From contig CAVFTR010000003.1 in NCBI GenBank assembly GCA_963625685.1, forward strand, positions 62,001-126,000: 64,000 nt of DNA. Reading direction: 5' to 3'. The DNA is from F23-B02 sp963625685 (GTDB lineage Bacteria > Bacillota > Clostridia > Oscillospirales > Oscillospiraceae). Both the position numbers and the translations under genes were made by a program. The notes under the pieces are model-generated. The model made no database searches and was not told the origin of the DNA. It saw nothing but the letters and a program-made list of their open reading frames with translations. Positions 35,288-44,078 of the stretch are shown here, piece by piece. Every line of letters starts with the position of its first letter. The first letter of the stretch is position 1.

Positions 35288-36775
35288 TTACTTTTTGTGA
35301 TAGAGCTTTTTGGCCTGATATTTCGGCTCGTAGGTGATATTCACGCCGATCTTGGAGAAGAGATTCTCGTCCACCCGCGAGAGTATGACCGAGGAGTGCG
35401 CCTCGCAGCCGCGCAGCTTTCCGAGCTGATCGATGGCGAGCTCCGCGAGGGGATTGGTCACCGCGCAGATGGAAAGGGCGATGAGCAGCTCGTCGGTGTG
35501 CAGACGCGGATTGTGGTTTCCGAGATGCTCTACCTTGAGATGCTGGATGGGCTCGATGACGCTCGGCGCTATGAGCAGAAGCTCCTTGTTTATGCCGGCA
35601 AGCCTCTTGAGCGCGTTCATGAGACAGGCCGAGGACGCGCCGAGCAGAGAGCTCGTCTTGCCGGTGACTATCGTGCCGTCGGGCAGCTCTATGCTTACAG
35701 CCGGAGCTCCGGTCTCCTCTGCGCGTGCGCAGGCTGCCGCGACCACGGGACGGTCGGCAGAGGAAAGGCCGATGGAGTTCATGATGAGCTCTATCTTGCG
35801 GACCTCCTCGACGCTGCCAAGCCCCTGACGCAGCGAGCATGCCGCGGCGTAGCAGCGGCGGATTATCTCCTGCCGGGAGGCATTCCGGCAGGCCTCGTCG
35901 TCGGTTATGCAGTATCCGGCCATATTGACGCCCATGTCCGTGGGGCTTTTGTACGCGCTCTCGCCGTAGATGCGCGTGAGTATGGCGTTGAGCACGGGGA
36001 AGATCTCGACGTCGCGGTTATAGTTTACCGTCGTCTCGCCGTAGGCCTCGAGATGGAAGGGGTCTATCATGTTCACGTCGTCGAGGTCGGCGGTGGCCGC
36101 CTCGTAGGCGAGGTTTATCGGATGCTTGAGCGGCACGTTCCAGATAGGGAAGGTCTCGAACTTCGCGTAGCCGGCGTTTATGCCGCGCCGGTGCTCATGG
36201 TACAGCTGGCTCAGGCAGGTGGCCATTTTGCCGCTGCCGGGTCCGGGAGCCGTCACCACGACGAGGCTGCGCTCTGTCTCGATGTATTCGTTTTTGCCGA
36301 AGCCCTCCTCGGAAACGATCAGCTCGACGTTCGAGGGGTAGTCGGGGATTATATAATGGCGGTAGACCCTGACGCCGAGCCGTTCGAGCCGCTTCTGGAA
36401 CAGCTCCGCCGCCGGCTGGCTGCGGTAATGCGTGATGACCACGCTGCCGACGAAAAGCCCGATGCCTCGGAACGCGTCGATGAGCCTGAGCGTATCCTCG
36501 TCGTAGGTGATGCCGAGGTCGCCGCGGCGCTTGTTGCGCTCTATATCGTCGGCGGAAATGGCGATGACTATCTCCGCCTCGTCCTTCATCTTCAGCAGCA
36601 TCTTGACCTTGCTGTCCGGCTCGAAGCCCGGCAGCACGCGCGAGGCGTGGTAGTCGTCAAACAGCTTGCCGCCGAACTCGAGGTACAGCTTGCCGCCGAA
36701 TTTGGCGATCCTCTCCCTGATGTTGCGCGACTGCTCGCGCATGTACTTTTCGTTGTCGAAGCCTGTCACATTCAT
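35288..36775 (-). CDS. DUF1846 domain-containing protein
   Basis: A 495-residue cytosolic protein of the DUF1846 family, full length. LYLEFGGKLFDDYHASRVLP and a P-loop-like GPGPGSGKMATCLSQLYHEH are the strongest blocks and suggest nucleotide binding. No biochemical function is established that I can name. Single gene with terminator. Confidence 0.9.
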   Translation of the reverse strand: MNVTGFDNEKYMREQSRNIRERIAKFGGKLYLEFGGKLFDDYHASRVLPGFEPDSKVKMLLKMKDEAEIVIAISADDIERNKRRGDLGITYDEDTLRLIDAFRGIGLFVGSVVITHYRSQPAAELFQKRLERLGVRVYRHYIIPDYPSNVELIVSEEGFGKNEYIETERSLVVVTAPGPGSGKMATCLSQLYHEHRRGINAGYAKFETFPIWNVPLKHPINLAYEAATADLDDVNMIDPFHLEAYGETTVNYNRDVEIFPVLNAILTRIYGESAYKSPTDMGVNMAGYCITDDEACRNASRQEIIRRCYAAACSLRQGLGSVEEVRKIELIMNSIGLSSADRPVVAAACARAEETGAPAVSIELPDGTIVTGKTSSLLGASSACLMNALKRLAGINKELLLIAPSVIEPIQHLKVEHLGNHNPRLHTDELLIALSICAVTNPLAELAIDQLGKLRGCEAHSSVILSRVDENLFSKIGVNITYEPKYQAKKLYHKK

Positions 36776-36840
36776 TATCGTTACCCATCCGTTCTGTATT
36801 TTTCACAAACAAAAATTATATACCGGAGGGCAAGCCCTTG

Positions 36841-37299
36841 TCAAACGCTTTCGCAGAGTTTTTTGCTTATCCTGAACGACAGCGGCGCGACGACTATCAT
36901 CTGTATCGGCAGGGCGATGGTGAAGTTGTAGGGCAGGTAGGTGAAGAAATCCGCGACGGCCTCGGCCCCATGCAGGCCGGAGGCGAAGACGGAAAACACC
37001 GTCATGGCGACGGTCATGAATATGACCATGCAGAATCTGAGCGTGAACACCCTGCGCTCCTCGCAGTCGTCCTCCGAGCAGACCGAGCCGACGATGCGGC
37101 GCGACAGCGGAGTGCAGATACACAGATCGCATATGATGCCCACGAGAAAGCCCAGCGGCAGACGCTCGAGCGCAACGAGCCAGGACTCTCCGGCAAAGCG
37201 CCCGAGGCGCACGTCCATGTTCAGCACGGCCATGATGTAGATCATTATAAGACTCATGATGATGCTAAGCAGGATGCCCTGCTTTTTACTTTGCGGCAT
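36841..37299 (-). CDS. DUF2798-type small membrane protein
   Basis: A 152-residue protein with four predicted membrane helices, two in each half, typical of DUF2798 proteins. Start at 37299 (MPQSKKQG) with GGAGG ten bases upstream; the longer frame has no ribosome site. Function unknown. Confidence 0.8.
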   Translation of the reverse strand: MPQSKKQGILLSIIMSLIMIYIMAVLNMDVRLGRFAGESWLVALERLPLGFLVGIICDLCICTPLSRRIVGSVCSEDDCEERRVFTLRFCMVIFMTVAMTVFSVFASGLHGAEAVADFFTYLPYNFTIALPIQMIVVAPLSFRISKKLCESV

Positions 37300-37492
37300 A
37301 TTGATATATCCTCCGTATGAAAAAATAAAAAAAGACAACAAACGCACCCGCCCGTCGGACATTGGGCAGGAAACATTTATTGTCTGGATATATTATATCA
37401 GCTTTGAAGCGAAAATGTCATAGGCGTTTTCGCCGATAATCGCCGGCGATCCTTGAAAAACGTTTTTGCATTTTGCCGATATGACAGCTGTG

Positions 37493-38068
37493 TCAACGCG
37501 CCGCTAAGATCGGCTGCAATTGCCTGCCGGCGAGAGCAGCCTCGAGCGTTTTGTCTATGAGCGAGAAGTCCGAGGCCATGGAGAAGGGCTTTTTGACGGG
37601 ATCGTCCTGACGGAAGGGGACAAAGTAGACGTTTTTGCGGTTCAGAAGCCCTGCGATGTTCGGCGCGGAGCCCGAGAGCGCGTCGTTTGTCGAAAACGCG
37701 ATGACGAGCGGCCTGGAGTTTCGCAGATGCGCCTTGGCGGCCATCGTTACGGCGGTATCGCTTATGCCGTGGTTGAGCTTTGCCATGGTGTTTCCCGTGC
37801 AGGGCGCTATCACGAGCGCCTCCATGGGCCTTGACGGCCCCAGAGGCTCCGCCTCGGCTATCGTATGCACGGGCCTTGCGCCGCACAGAGCCTCGAGCTG
37901 TGCAGTGAATCCGTCTGCGGCGCCGAAGCGGGTGTCGGTCGCGGCGGCGTTCTCGCTCATGATGGGGACGAGCTCGTATTTATCGGCCAGAAGTGCAAGC
38001 TGCGCAAAAAGCTTATCATATGTGCAGTAGGAGCCGCAGAGCGCGACGCCTATACGCGGCTTTGTCAT
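37493..38068 (-). CDS. dpaB: Dipicolinate synthase subunit B
   Basis: A 191-residue flavoprotein of the SpoVFB/UbiX-like fold. With DpaA it makes dipicolinic acid from dihydroxydihydrodipicolinate in the mother cell. IGVALCGSYCTYDK and VIAPCTGNTMAKLNHGI are typical FMN-binding blocks. It overlaps dpaA by four bases. Confidence 0.95.
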   Translation of the reverse strand: MTKPRIGVALCGSYCTYDKLFAQLALLADKYELVPIMSENAAATDTRFGAADGFTAQLEALCGARPVHTIAEAEPLGPSRPMEALVIAPCTGNTMAKLNHGISDTAVTMAAKAHLRNSRPLVIAFSTNDALSGSAPNIAGLLNRKNVYFVPFRQDDPVKKPFSMASDFSLIDKTLEAALAGRQLQPILAAR

Positions 38069-38910
38069 GATATAGCTCCTTTCAAAATTCCGCTCACGGC
38101 ATCGTAAACGGCCCTCGCCGCGCTCTCAGGTGCGTAGCGGCCGGGCAGACCGCGCAGCACGCACAGCTCGAGCCCGCGCTCTTTTGCGCAGACCCCGTCT
38201 ATGCCGCCGGGCGCGGACGCGAGCTCGAGCAGGATGCAGCTGCCCCTGAAGGCGCTCAGGTCGGCGATAACGGGAGCGGGCGCGGTGTTTATGACGGCGT
38301 CAAAGCCGCCGAGCAGCTCGGGCGGACAGTCCGGCGCAAGGGAAGCGCAGCCGAACTCCCGTGCGAGCGCCCTCGACTCGGAGTTTTGCGACATAAGATA
38401 CAGCGCCGGACACAGCGCCGACAGCTTATTTATAAGAAGCTTTCCGATCCTGCCCCAGCCGACGACGAGTATGCGCATGTCGCACAGCGCTGTCCTCGCC
38501 TTGCTCATAAGCTCGCTCACTGCGCCCTCGGCGCTTATGGCGGCGTTGCGGGCGCTGAACTCCGGGCAGCGCATGTAGTCGTACAGCTCCATGCCGCGCT
38601 GTGCCGCCGCGGCCTTTATCTGCGCGCCGAGCCTTCCTCCTATTATCACCGCGCTGCTGCCCGCGCGGTCGAGGATGTGCTCGACGCGGCAGGGACGGTC
38701 TCCGAGCGGAGCATTGAGAAAGCCCCGGTGATCCTCGGCGGGGACGGGGAGTATCACGGCGTCGGCCGCGACGGGGGAGGATACGCTCCGGCAGCCCGGC
38801 GGCAGCGCGGCCCGGTCCAGGCAGCAGCACACGACCTCGTGCCCGTCGCTTTGCAGCAGCCCGGCCAGCAGCACGCTGCGCTCGTCGCCGCCGCAGATAA
38901 GTATTTTCAT
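38065..38910 (-). CDS. dpaA: Dipicolinate synthase subunit A
   Basis: A 281-residue dehydrogenase-type subunit. ILVVGWGRIGKLL is the NAD(P)-binding loop. AGGAGG precedes the ATG. In Bacillus the genes are followed by asd-dapG-dapA; here the pair stands alone and an aspartate kinase gene is 9 kb away. Confidence 0.95.
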   Translation of the reverse strand: MKILICGGDERSVLLAGLLQSDGHEVVCCCLDRAALPPGCRSVSSPVAADAVILPVPAEDHRGFLNAPLGDRPCRVEHILDRAGSSAVIIGGRLGAQIKAAAAQRGMELYDYMRCPEFSARNAAISAEGAVSELMSKARTALCDMRILVVGWGRIGKLLINKLSALCPALYLMSQNSESRALAREFGCASLAPDCPPELLGGFDAVINTAPAPVIADLSAFRGSCILLELASAPGGIDGVCAKERGLELCVLRGLPGRYAPESAARAVYDAVSGILKGAIS

Positions 38911-38930
38911 CTCATCGCCTCCTGTAATCT

Positions 38931-38957
38931 CATATTATGCATTGCATAAAATTCGGT
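38931..38957 (-). promoter_or_regulatory. Sigma-K-like promoter of dpaAB
   Basis: On the minus strand AC, 16 bp, CATAATATG, close to the sigma-K pattern (AC-N16/17-CATAnnnTA), 20 bp before dpaA. Mother-cell expression would fit dipicolinate synthesis. Confidence 0.45.
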
Positions 38958-38998
38958 GAGATGATAAAATAAAAAGAACTTTTGAAGTGAGGTGCCAT

Positions 38999-39829
38999 AT
39001 GAGCAGAGCCGATGAGATATTTATAGAAAACTGCAAGGATATACTGGCAAACGGCGTGTGGGACACCGACCGCGAGGTCAGGCCGCGCTGGTCCGACGGC
39101 GCTCCGGCGCATACGGTGAAAAAATTCGGTATAGTCAACCGCTACCGGCTTTCCGAGGAATTTCCGATACTGACAATTCGCAGGACCTTCCTCAAGTCCG
39201 CCATAGACGAGCTTCTGTGGATATGGCAGGCCAAGAGCAATAACGTAAACGAGCTGCGCACCCGCGTGTGGGACGCCTGGGCCGACGAAACGGGCTCGAT
39301 AGGCAAGGCCTACGGCTATCAGCTGGGCATAAAGCACCACTACCCCGAGGGCGATATGGACCAGGTCGACAGGGTCATCTGGGACCTGAAGCACAACCCC
39401 GCCTCGCGGCGCATAATGACCAATATCTATAATCACGCCGACCTGAGCGAGATGGCGCTGTACCCCTGCGCGTATTCCATGACCTTCAACGTCAGCGGCA
39501 ATACGCTCAACGCAATACTCAATCAGCGCTCGCAGGACATGCTGGCCGCGAACAACTGGAACGTCGTTCAGTACGCCGTGCTCACGCACATGCTCGCGCA
39601 GGTCGCGGGACTGAAGGCGGGAGAGCTCGTGCACGTCATCGCCGACGCGCATATATACGACCGCCATATCCCGGCCGTCGAGGAGATAATAGCAAATCCC
39701 CCCAAGGCCGCACCGCGGTTTATCATGGACCCCGCGGTCGACGATTTCTATAAATTTACACGCGACAGCTTCCGCCTCGAGGGCTACGAGTATTCCGAGC
39801 TCAGCTCCAGGATACCCGTCGCTGTCTGA
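38999..39829 (+). CDS. thyA: Thymidylate synthase
   Basis: A 276-residue folate-dependent enzyme methylating dUMP. The catalytic Cys is in LYPCAYSMTFNV, where most ThyA proteins read PPCHxxxQF, followed by LNQRSQDMLAANNWNVVQYA and HIYDRH. Start is the ATG at 38999; the earlier GTG lacks a site. It is divergent from dpaA and followed by folA. Confidence 0.95.
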   Translation: MSRADEIFIENCKDILANGVWDTDREVRPRWSDGAPAHTVKKFGIVNRYRLSEEFPILTIRRTFLKSAIDELLWIWQAKSNNVNELRTRVWDAWADETGSIGKAYGYQLGIKHHYPEGDMDQVDRVIWDLKHNPASRRIMTNIYNHADLSEMALYPCAYSMTFNVSGNTLNAILNQRSQDMLAANNWNVVQYAVLTHMLAQVAGLKAGELVHVIADAHIYDRHIPAVEEIIANPPKAAPRFIMDPAVDDFYKFTRDSFRLEGYEYSELSSRIPVAV

Positions 39830-39841
39830 ACAGGAGGGAAC

Positions 39842-40321
39842 ATGGATGCAATAGTCGCCGTCTATTCCGATTGGGGGATAGGCGCAAACGGAACTCAGCC
39901 GCTCGTCCTGAAGGCTGACAGGCAGCATTTTGTCGAGCTGACCCGCGGCAGGACGGTCATCGTCGGCCGCCGCACCCTCGCCGACTTCCCCGGCGGCAGA
40001 CCGCTCAAGGGACGCAGGAATATCGTCATGACACGCCAGGATACGGCGGTCGAGGGCGCGGAGCTCGCGCACAGCGCCGAGGAGGCCGCCGCGATGTGCG
40101 AAGGCGACGCGATGGTGCTCGGCGGGCAGAGCGTTTTCCGCGATATGCTGCCGTATCTCGACCGAGTCTTCGTCACAAAAATAAACAGCTGCCCGTATTC
40201 AGACAGCTATTTTGAAGACCTCGACGCCGCGCCCGACTGGCGAGTCGTGACCCGGAGCGAAACGCTGCGCGAGGGAGATACGGAATACAGCTTCATTTGC
40301 TACGAAAGGATAAAGCCATGA
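39842..40321 (+). CDS. folA: Dihydrofolate reductase
   Basis: A 159-residue NADPH-dependent reductase regenerating tetrahydrofolate used by ThyA. AIVAVYSDWGIGANG, the active-site acid D26 in LKADRQHF, TVIVGRRTL and MVLGGQSVF are visible. GGAGGG precedes the ATG, 12 bp after thyA. Its stop overlaps the next ATG. Confidence 0.95.
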   Translation: MDAIVAVYSDWGIGANGTQPLVLKADRQHFVELTRGRTVIVGRRTLADFPGGRPLKGRRNIVMTRQDTAVEGAELAHSAEEAAAMCEGDAMVLGGQSVFRDMLPYLDRVFVTKINSCPYSDSYFEDLDAAPDWRVVTRSETLREGDTEYSFICYERIKP

Positions 40322-40917
40322 AAAAAATAACAGCCGCAGTCATGCTGCTGATGCTCCTGCTGCTCACCGCCTGCGGCGAGGACGTGCCGGCGGAAACTCC
40401 GGAGCCCACTGGAACGGTCATCTCCAACGGCGATAACTATTCCGTCGTTGAGGAGCACAGCAGCGGCGTCACAAAGTACAGCTATACGATAAGCGACAAG
40501 GCAGGCAACGTGCTCGAGAGCGCCCTGTGCTCAAAGCAGCCGCGCGTCGCCGAAATAAACGACGACCTTCTCGGCGTGAGGTTTTACGTCAACGATAAGA
40601 CCTTCTGCCGCTATTACGACCTTAAAAACAGCCGCGTCTCCGAGTCGTTCTTCAACGCCTTCTGGGACGACGGCAGGCTCGTGGCCTATCACGTCTACGA
40701 GAACGGCCACCGCATGACCGTGCGCGACATGTTCGACGACAACGGCTATTTCTATGAGCTCGATCTGGATATCCAGTCGCTGACGATAAGCGTCACCTCC
40801 TGCGAGCAGAACGAGGAAACGGGCGAGCTCACGGTCAAATACAGCTCCGGCGACGAGGGCACGGAGCACAGCGTAACGCTCCCTACAAAGCCGGCGGAAG
40901 CAGACGCGCAGCAATAA
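40318..40917 (+). CDS. Lipoprotein of unknown function
   Basis: 199 residues, signal peptide with lipobox LLLTAC, then a Pro/Glu-rich linker and a beta-rich domain without recognised motifs. The ATG overlaps the folA stop (ATGA), so it is probably co-translated with folA. Ends at a strong terminator. Confidence 0.8.
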   Translation: MKKITAAVMLLMLLLLTACGEDVPAETPEPTGTVISNGDNYSVVEEHSSGVTKYSYTISDKAGNVLESALCSKQPRVAEINDDLLGVRFYVNDKTFCRYYDLKNSRVSESFFNAFWDDGRLVAYHVYENGHRMTVRDMFDDNGYFYELDLDIQSLTISVTSCEQNEETGELTVKYSSGDEGTEHSVTLPTKPAEADAQQ

Positions 40918-40924
40918 AGGCAAT

Positions 40925-40956
40925 AAAAAACGAGGCCCATGGGCCTCGTTTTTTTT
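40925..40956. terminator. Bidirectional terminator
   Basis: AAAAAACGAGGCCC stem with perfect complement and T8, between the convergent lipoprotein and foldase genes. Confidence 0.9.
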
Positions 40957-40958
40957 CG

Positions 40959-42125
40959 TTATTTGCTCTTGCTCTGAGCGGCGGAGTAGTCCTCGTAGGA
41001 CTGGAAGCTGAAGCCGTCGGAGGTGATGAACTGGCTGAAGTCTATGCTGTCGTAAAGCTTGGTGTACTTTATCGTCGCGCTGCTCGCCCAGTCGGCGATG
41101 TCGGCGTCAAACTCGACGGGAGCGGCGAGATATGTCAGAGGAACGACCGACTGCTGATAGCCGTTGGAGTAGGAGACAAGGTCGGTGCCCTTTGTCGGCA
41201 GACGCATGATGACGTGGTAGCCGAACTCGGACTCGACGACGTCGGATACCTGATACTCCTCGAGCGCGCGGCTCGCGTCGTCATACTCGGTCACCATGCT
41301 GCCGGTCGTGAAGCAGTAGCCCTCGGGGAACTGCTCAAGGCCGGGGTCCTCGCTGTACTCGTTCATGAGCTCCTTGAAGCGCGCCCAGCGCTCGCTGTCG
41401 TCGGTGATGGCCTTGAGCTCTGCGCACAGCTCCTCGGCCTTGGCCTTTTTCTCGGCCTTCTGCTCGTCTGAGAGCTCCTTGGAGCTCGTCGTGCCGTCCT
41501 CGGCGGTAACGGTCTCCGTCGTCAGGAACAGAATGTGCGCGGAGGTTATATAGTCGTTTTCCTCGGCGTAGGCCTGGACCTTCTCGTCGCTGAGCTTGCT
41601 GCCCTGCTCGCCGTAGAGCTCGGTGAAGAGGTCGGTGTACAGATAATTGAGCCGGCAGCGCTCCTTATAGCTGTCCTCTGTGTAGCCGTAGGTTGCAAAG
41701 AAGGCCTTGAGCTGGCTGTCGGAGTCGTCGTCGGAGGTGACGTACTGCTCCTTGATGCTCTCAAGCTGCTCGTCGATTGCAGACTGCTGGTCCTCGGTGA
41801 GCGCAAGGCCGAGCTCGTCCGCCTTGGCCTCGATAACGCGGTATCTTGCGGCCTGCTGGCCTGCGCGCTTGAGGCACCATTCAAGGTTCGTTATCGAGTC
41901 GTCGAACATGAACTTGCCGTCCCAGTCAACGCTTGTTCCGGAATAGCTCTGATACAGGTCCTCAAGCTCGCTGACGGCCTGGTACAGCCCCGCCATGTAC
42001 TCGTCAAAGCCGACTGCCGTACCGTTTACGGTCATCACGGTGTCCTCTTTGCTGCCGCTCGAGCAGCCCGCCGCGCAGCAGCAGAGCATCACAAGAGCAA
42101 GCGCCAGTGCGATAAATTTTTTCAT
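40959..42125 (-). CDS. PrsA/SurA-like peptidyl-prolyl isomerase lipoprotein
   Basis: A 388-residue exported foldase with lipobox (CCAAGC), a SurA-like N-terminal chaperone region (TVNGTAVGFDEYMAGLYQ) and a central parvulin domain (TSAHILFLT, YSEDPGLEQFPEGYCFTTG, FGYHVIMRL). It probably assists folding of secreted proteins outside the membrane. Confidence 0.9.
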   Translation of the reverse strand: MKKFIALALALVMLCCCAAGCSSGSKEDTVMTVNGTAVGFDEYMAGLYQAVSELEDLYQSYSGTSVDWDGKFMFDDSITNLEWCLKRAGQQAARYRVIEAKADELGLALTEDQQSAIDEQLESIKEQYVTSDDDSDSQLKAFFATYGYTEDSYKERCRLNYLYTDLFTELYGEQGSKLSDEKVQAYAEENDYITSAHILFLTTETVTAEDGTTSSKELSDEQKAEKKAKAEELCAELKAITDDSERWARFKELMNEYSEDPGLEQFPEGYCFTTGSMVTEYDDASRALEEYQVSDVVESEFGYHVIMRLPTKGTDLVSYSNGYQQSVVPLTYLAAPVEFDADIADWASSATIKYTKLYDSIDFSQFITSDGFSFQSYEDYSAAQSKSK

Positions 42126-42200
42126 AGCTGATCTCCTAATGTTAAAATACCAGCCTATTATAATCTAAAGCCGATAAATAATCTACGCTTTTTTTGTAAA

Positions 42201-42677
42201 CTAAATTATATCGCATATCTCGCATTTTATCCCGCCCTCGGGAGATATCTCGAGCTTCGCCCAGGTTTTTGACGGCGCCTTGCCGGCCGTGCCGGGATTT
42301 AAAACGAAAATGCCGCCCAGCTGCTCGAACAGCGGCCTGTGCGTGTGCCCGAACATGGCTATCTGCGCGCCGCAGCATTCGGCGGCGTACAGCAGCACGT
42401 CGAGCTTCCCGCCGCGCACGGCGTAGCGGTGGCCGTGGGTGAGAAAGGCCCTGTACGGTCCGAGGTCGATGAGCTTATAGGCCTCCTCGCCGTCGTAATA
42501 CCCGTCGCAGTTGCCGGGAACGCAGCACACGGGTATCTGCGGAAATTTTTTGCCGAGCGCCTGCGCGTCGCGCATACCGTCGCCGAGGTGGATTATCTGC
42601 TCGGGCATGTATTCCGCAACGGCGTTTTCCATGCCGCGGGGAGAACCGTGGCTGTCTGAAAATACGGCTATCTTCAT
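42201..42677 (-). CDS. YfcE/MJ0936-type metallophosphoesterase
   Basis: A 158-residue phosphodiesterase. MKIAVFSDSHG, HLGDGMRDAQ, VPGNCDGYYDG, LTHGHRYAV and MFGHTHRP are the five metallophosphatase motifs. Start at 42677 after AAGGAGG; the longer frame upstream is chance. Its stop is TAG, which shows TAG is used as a normal stop here. Confidence 0.94.
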   Translation of the reverse strand: MKIAVFSDSHGSPRGMENAVAEYMPEQIIHLGDGMRDAQALGKKFPQIPVCCVPGNCDGYYDGEEAYKLIDLGPYRAFLTHGHRYAVRGGKLDVLLYAAECCGAQIAMFGHTHRPLFEQLGGIFVLNPGTAGKAPSKTWAKLEISPEGGIKCEICDII

Positions 42678-42750
42678 GATCTGCCTCCTTTTAAAATAAA
42701 ATTGTAAAGCCTGAGCGGCCGCATGAATATAATGTGAGCGGGTGATAGTG

Positions 42751-42987
42751 ATGAAGGATATCGAAAAGCTCGGCTCGGAGCTCAAGAAAAGCGGCAGGAG
42801 CGAGGCTCTCATGAAGCTGGCCGAGTCGCCCGACGGCAAGGCGGTCAGCCGCCTTGTCGATGCCGGGAGCCTGAGCCGCGCCGCCAAAAGCGGAGATACT
42901 GCGGCTCTTAAGGAGATACTGCGCGGCGTGCTCTCCACCGACGAGGGCCGGCGCCTTGCCGAGGAACTCCGCAAAGCCATGAATTGA
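42751..42987 (+). CDS. Small protein 1 of a three-gene cluster
   Basis: A 78-residue, highly charged helical protein. GGGTGAT precedes the ATG. Not recognised. It is followed within ten bases by two further small genes in the same direction, the third overlapping the second, so the three are almost certainly one operon. The setting between a phosphoesterase and abrB/spmAB hints at a sporulation-phase role but nothing in the protein shows it. Confidence 0.7.
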   Translation: MKDIEKLGSELKKSGRSEALMKLAESPDGKAVSRLVDAGSLSRAAKSGDTAALKEILRGVLSTDEGRRLAEELRKAMN

Positions 42988-42996
42988 GGTGAGCCG

Positions 42997-43320
42997 ATGA
43001 GCGATTTTGAGGATAAGCTGAATAAGCTGCTCAACGACCCGAAGGAGATGGAGCGCTTTGCGGGCTTTGCAAGATCGCTCATGTCCGGACAGGAGCCGGA
43101 GCCCGCGCCGCAGGAGGACGGCTCCGTGCTCAAAGGCCTGCGCGGCATGCTGTCGGCCGACAAGCGCGGCGGGCGCGACGCGAAGCTCCTGGAGGCGATG
43201 CGCCCGTATCTGTCCGAAAAGCGGCGCGGAAAAATGGACAGAGCCATGAAAATAGCGCGTCTTGCCGGTATGGCGGAGCTCGCCGCCGCGCTCGGAGATA
43301 ACGACGATGGCGGCGTATAA
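42997..43320 (+). CDS. Small protein 2 of a three-gene cluster
   Basis: A 107-residue charged, probably helical protein with a Pro/Glu linker (EPEPAPQEDG) and the repeated phrase AMRPYLSEKRRGKMDRAM. GAGGTGAG precedes the ATG. No recognised domain, no signal peptide. Confidence 0.7.
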   Translation: MSDFEDKLNKLLNDPKEMERFAGFARSLMSGQEPEPAPQEDGSVLKGLRGMLSADKRGGRDAKLLEAMRPYLSEKRRGKMDRAMKIARLAGMAELAAALGDNDDGGV

Positions 43321-43573
43321 TCTCTACCGCGGCAACGGCAGCCGCGCCGAGCGCGTTGACGATCGCCGCCGCACGGAGCAGCCGCTCCAGCCTGAACCGT
43401 GCAGAAAGCCCGCGCCGCCTCCCGCCGGACTGCCCATTCTGGGCGACCTGCCGAAAAAGCTCGGCGAGCTCGAGACCGAGGACCTGCTGCTTATCCTGAT
43501 ACTCTACCTGATGTACCGCGAAAGCGGCGACAGGGAGCTGCTGATAATAATGGGCGCGATGTATCTGCTCTGA
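43307..43573 (+). CDS. Small protein 3 of a three-gene cluster, hydrophobic C-terminus
   Basis: An 88-residue protein with a Pro/Arg-rich N-terminal half and a leucine-rich C-terminus (DLLLILILYLMYRESGD, then LLIIMGAMYLL) that looks membrane-associated. It overlaps protein 2 by 14 bp. Similar leucine-rich tails occur in small uncharacterised clostridial spore-associated proteins; this is only a resemblance. Confidence 0.7.
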   Translation: MAAYNLYRGNGSRAERVDDRRRTEQPLQPEPCRKPAPPPAGLPILGDLPKKLGELETEDLLLILILYLMYRESGDRELLIIMGAMYLL

Positions 43574-43580
43574 TCAAAAC

Positions 43581-43610
43581 GAAACCGCCGACCCAAAGGC
43601 CGGCGGTTTC
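43581..43610. terminator. Terminator between the small-gene cluster and abrB
   Basis: GAAACCGCCG/CGGCGGTTTC stem, 10 bp, between convergent genes. Confidence 0.75.
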
Positions 43611-43625
43611 AGTCAAGCTTGCTGA

Positions 43626-43871
43626 TCAAAGCTTTTCCTTGAGCTTTTTGATGCAGTCAGGGCAGACATTCTTGCCCTTGTAGCTGATGATGTTCTTGGT
43701 GTTCTCGCAGAAAACGCAGGAAGGATGATACTTGTGGAGAATGATGTTGTCACCCTCGACGAATATCTCAAGTGCGTCCTTCTCGGCGATATCCAAAGTG
43801 CGGCGCAGCTCTATGGGAAGAACTATACGGCCGAGCTCGTCTACTTTTCTTACTATACCGGTTGATTTCAT
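43626..43871 (-). CDS. AbrB-family transition-state regulator with zinc-ribbon tail
   Basis: An 81-residue regulator: swapped-hairpin AbrB DNA-binding domain (STGIVRKVDELGRIVLPIEL) followed by CVFC and CPDC pairs that should bind zinc. This architecture is common for clostridial AbrB proteins, which repress stationary-phase and spore genes. GGAGGG precedes the ATG. It sits next to spmAB and near sigG. Confidence 0.95.
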   Translation of the reverse strand: MKSTGIVRKVDELGRIVLPIELRRTLDIAEKDALEIFVEGDNIILHKYHPSCVFCENTKNIISYKGKNVCPDCIKKLKEKL

Positions 43872-43924
43872 ACTGGTCCCTCCGTTCGGAAATTAAATAC
43901 TATATCCCACAAAATACACCAACA

Positions 43925-43952
43925 ATTATACCAAAAAACAGTAAGCTGTCAA
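43925..43952 (-). promoter_or_regulatory. Consensus sigma-A promoter of the abrB-type gene
   Basis: On the minus strand TTGACA, 16 bp, TATAAT with a TGG extension, about 55 bp before the start. One of the strongest promoters in the window. Confidence 0.8.
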
Positions 43953-44078
43953 TATAAATTTTTTGATATTTACAAAAAAATAAACAATTTTTAAATATCG
44001 TATGCTGCAGGAAGCATATCTTTGCATTTGCCCAAGTACAATCTAACAACAAGTGTTCAGAAATGTGAGGAAATTAAC

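Noticed and set aside
35297..36931. Very long open frame antisense to the DUF1846 gene
   Set aside because: High-GC shadow of a real gene; no ribosome site and no recognisable protein motifs.
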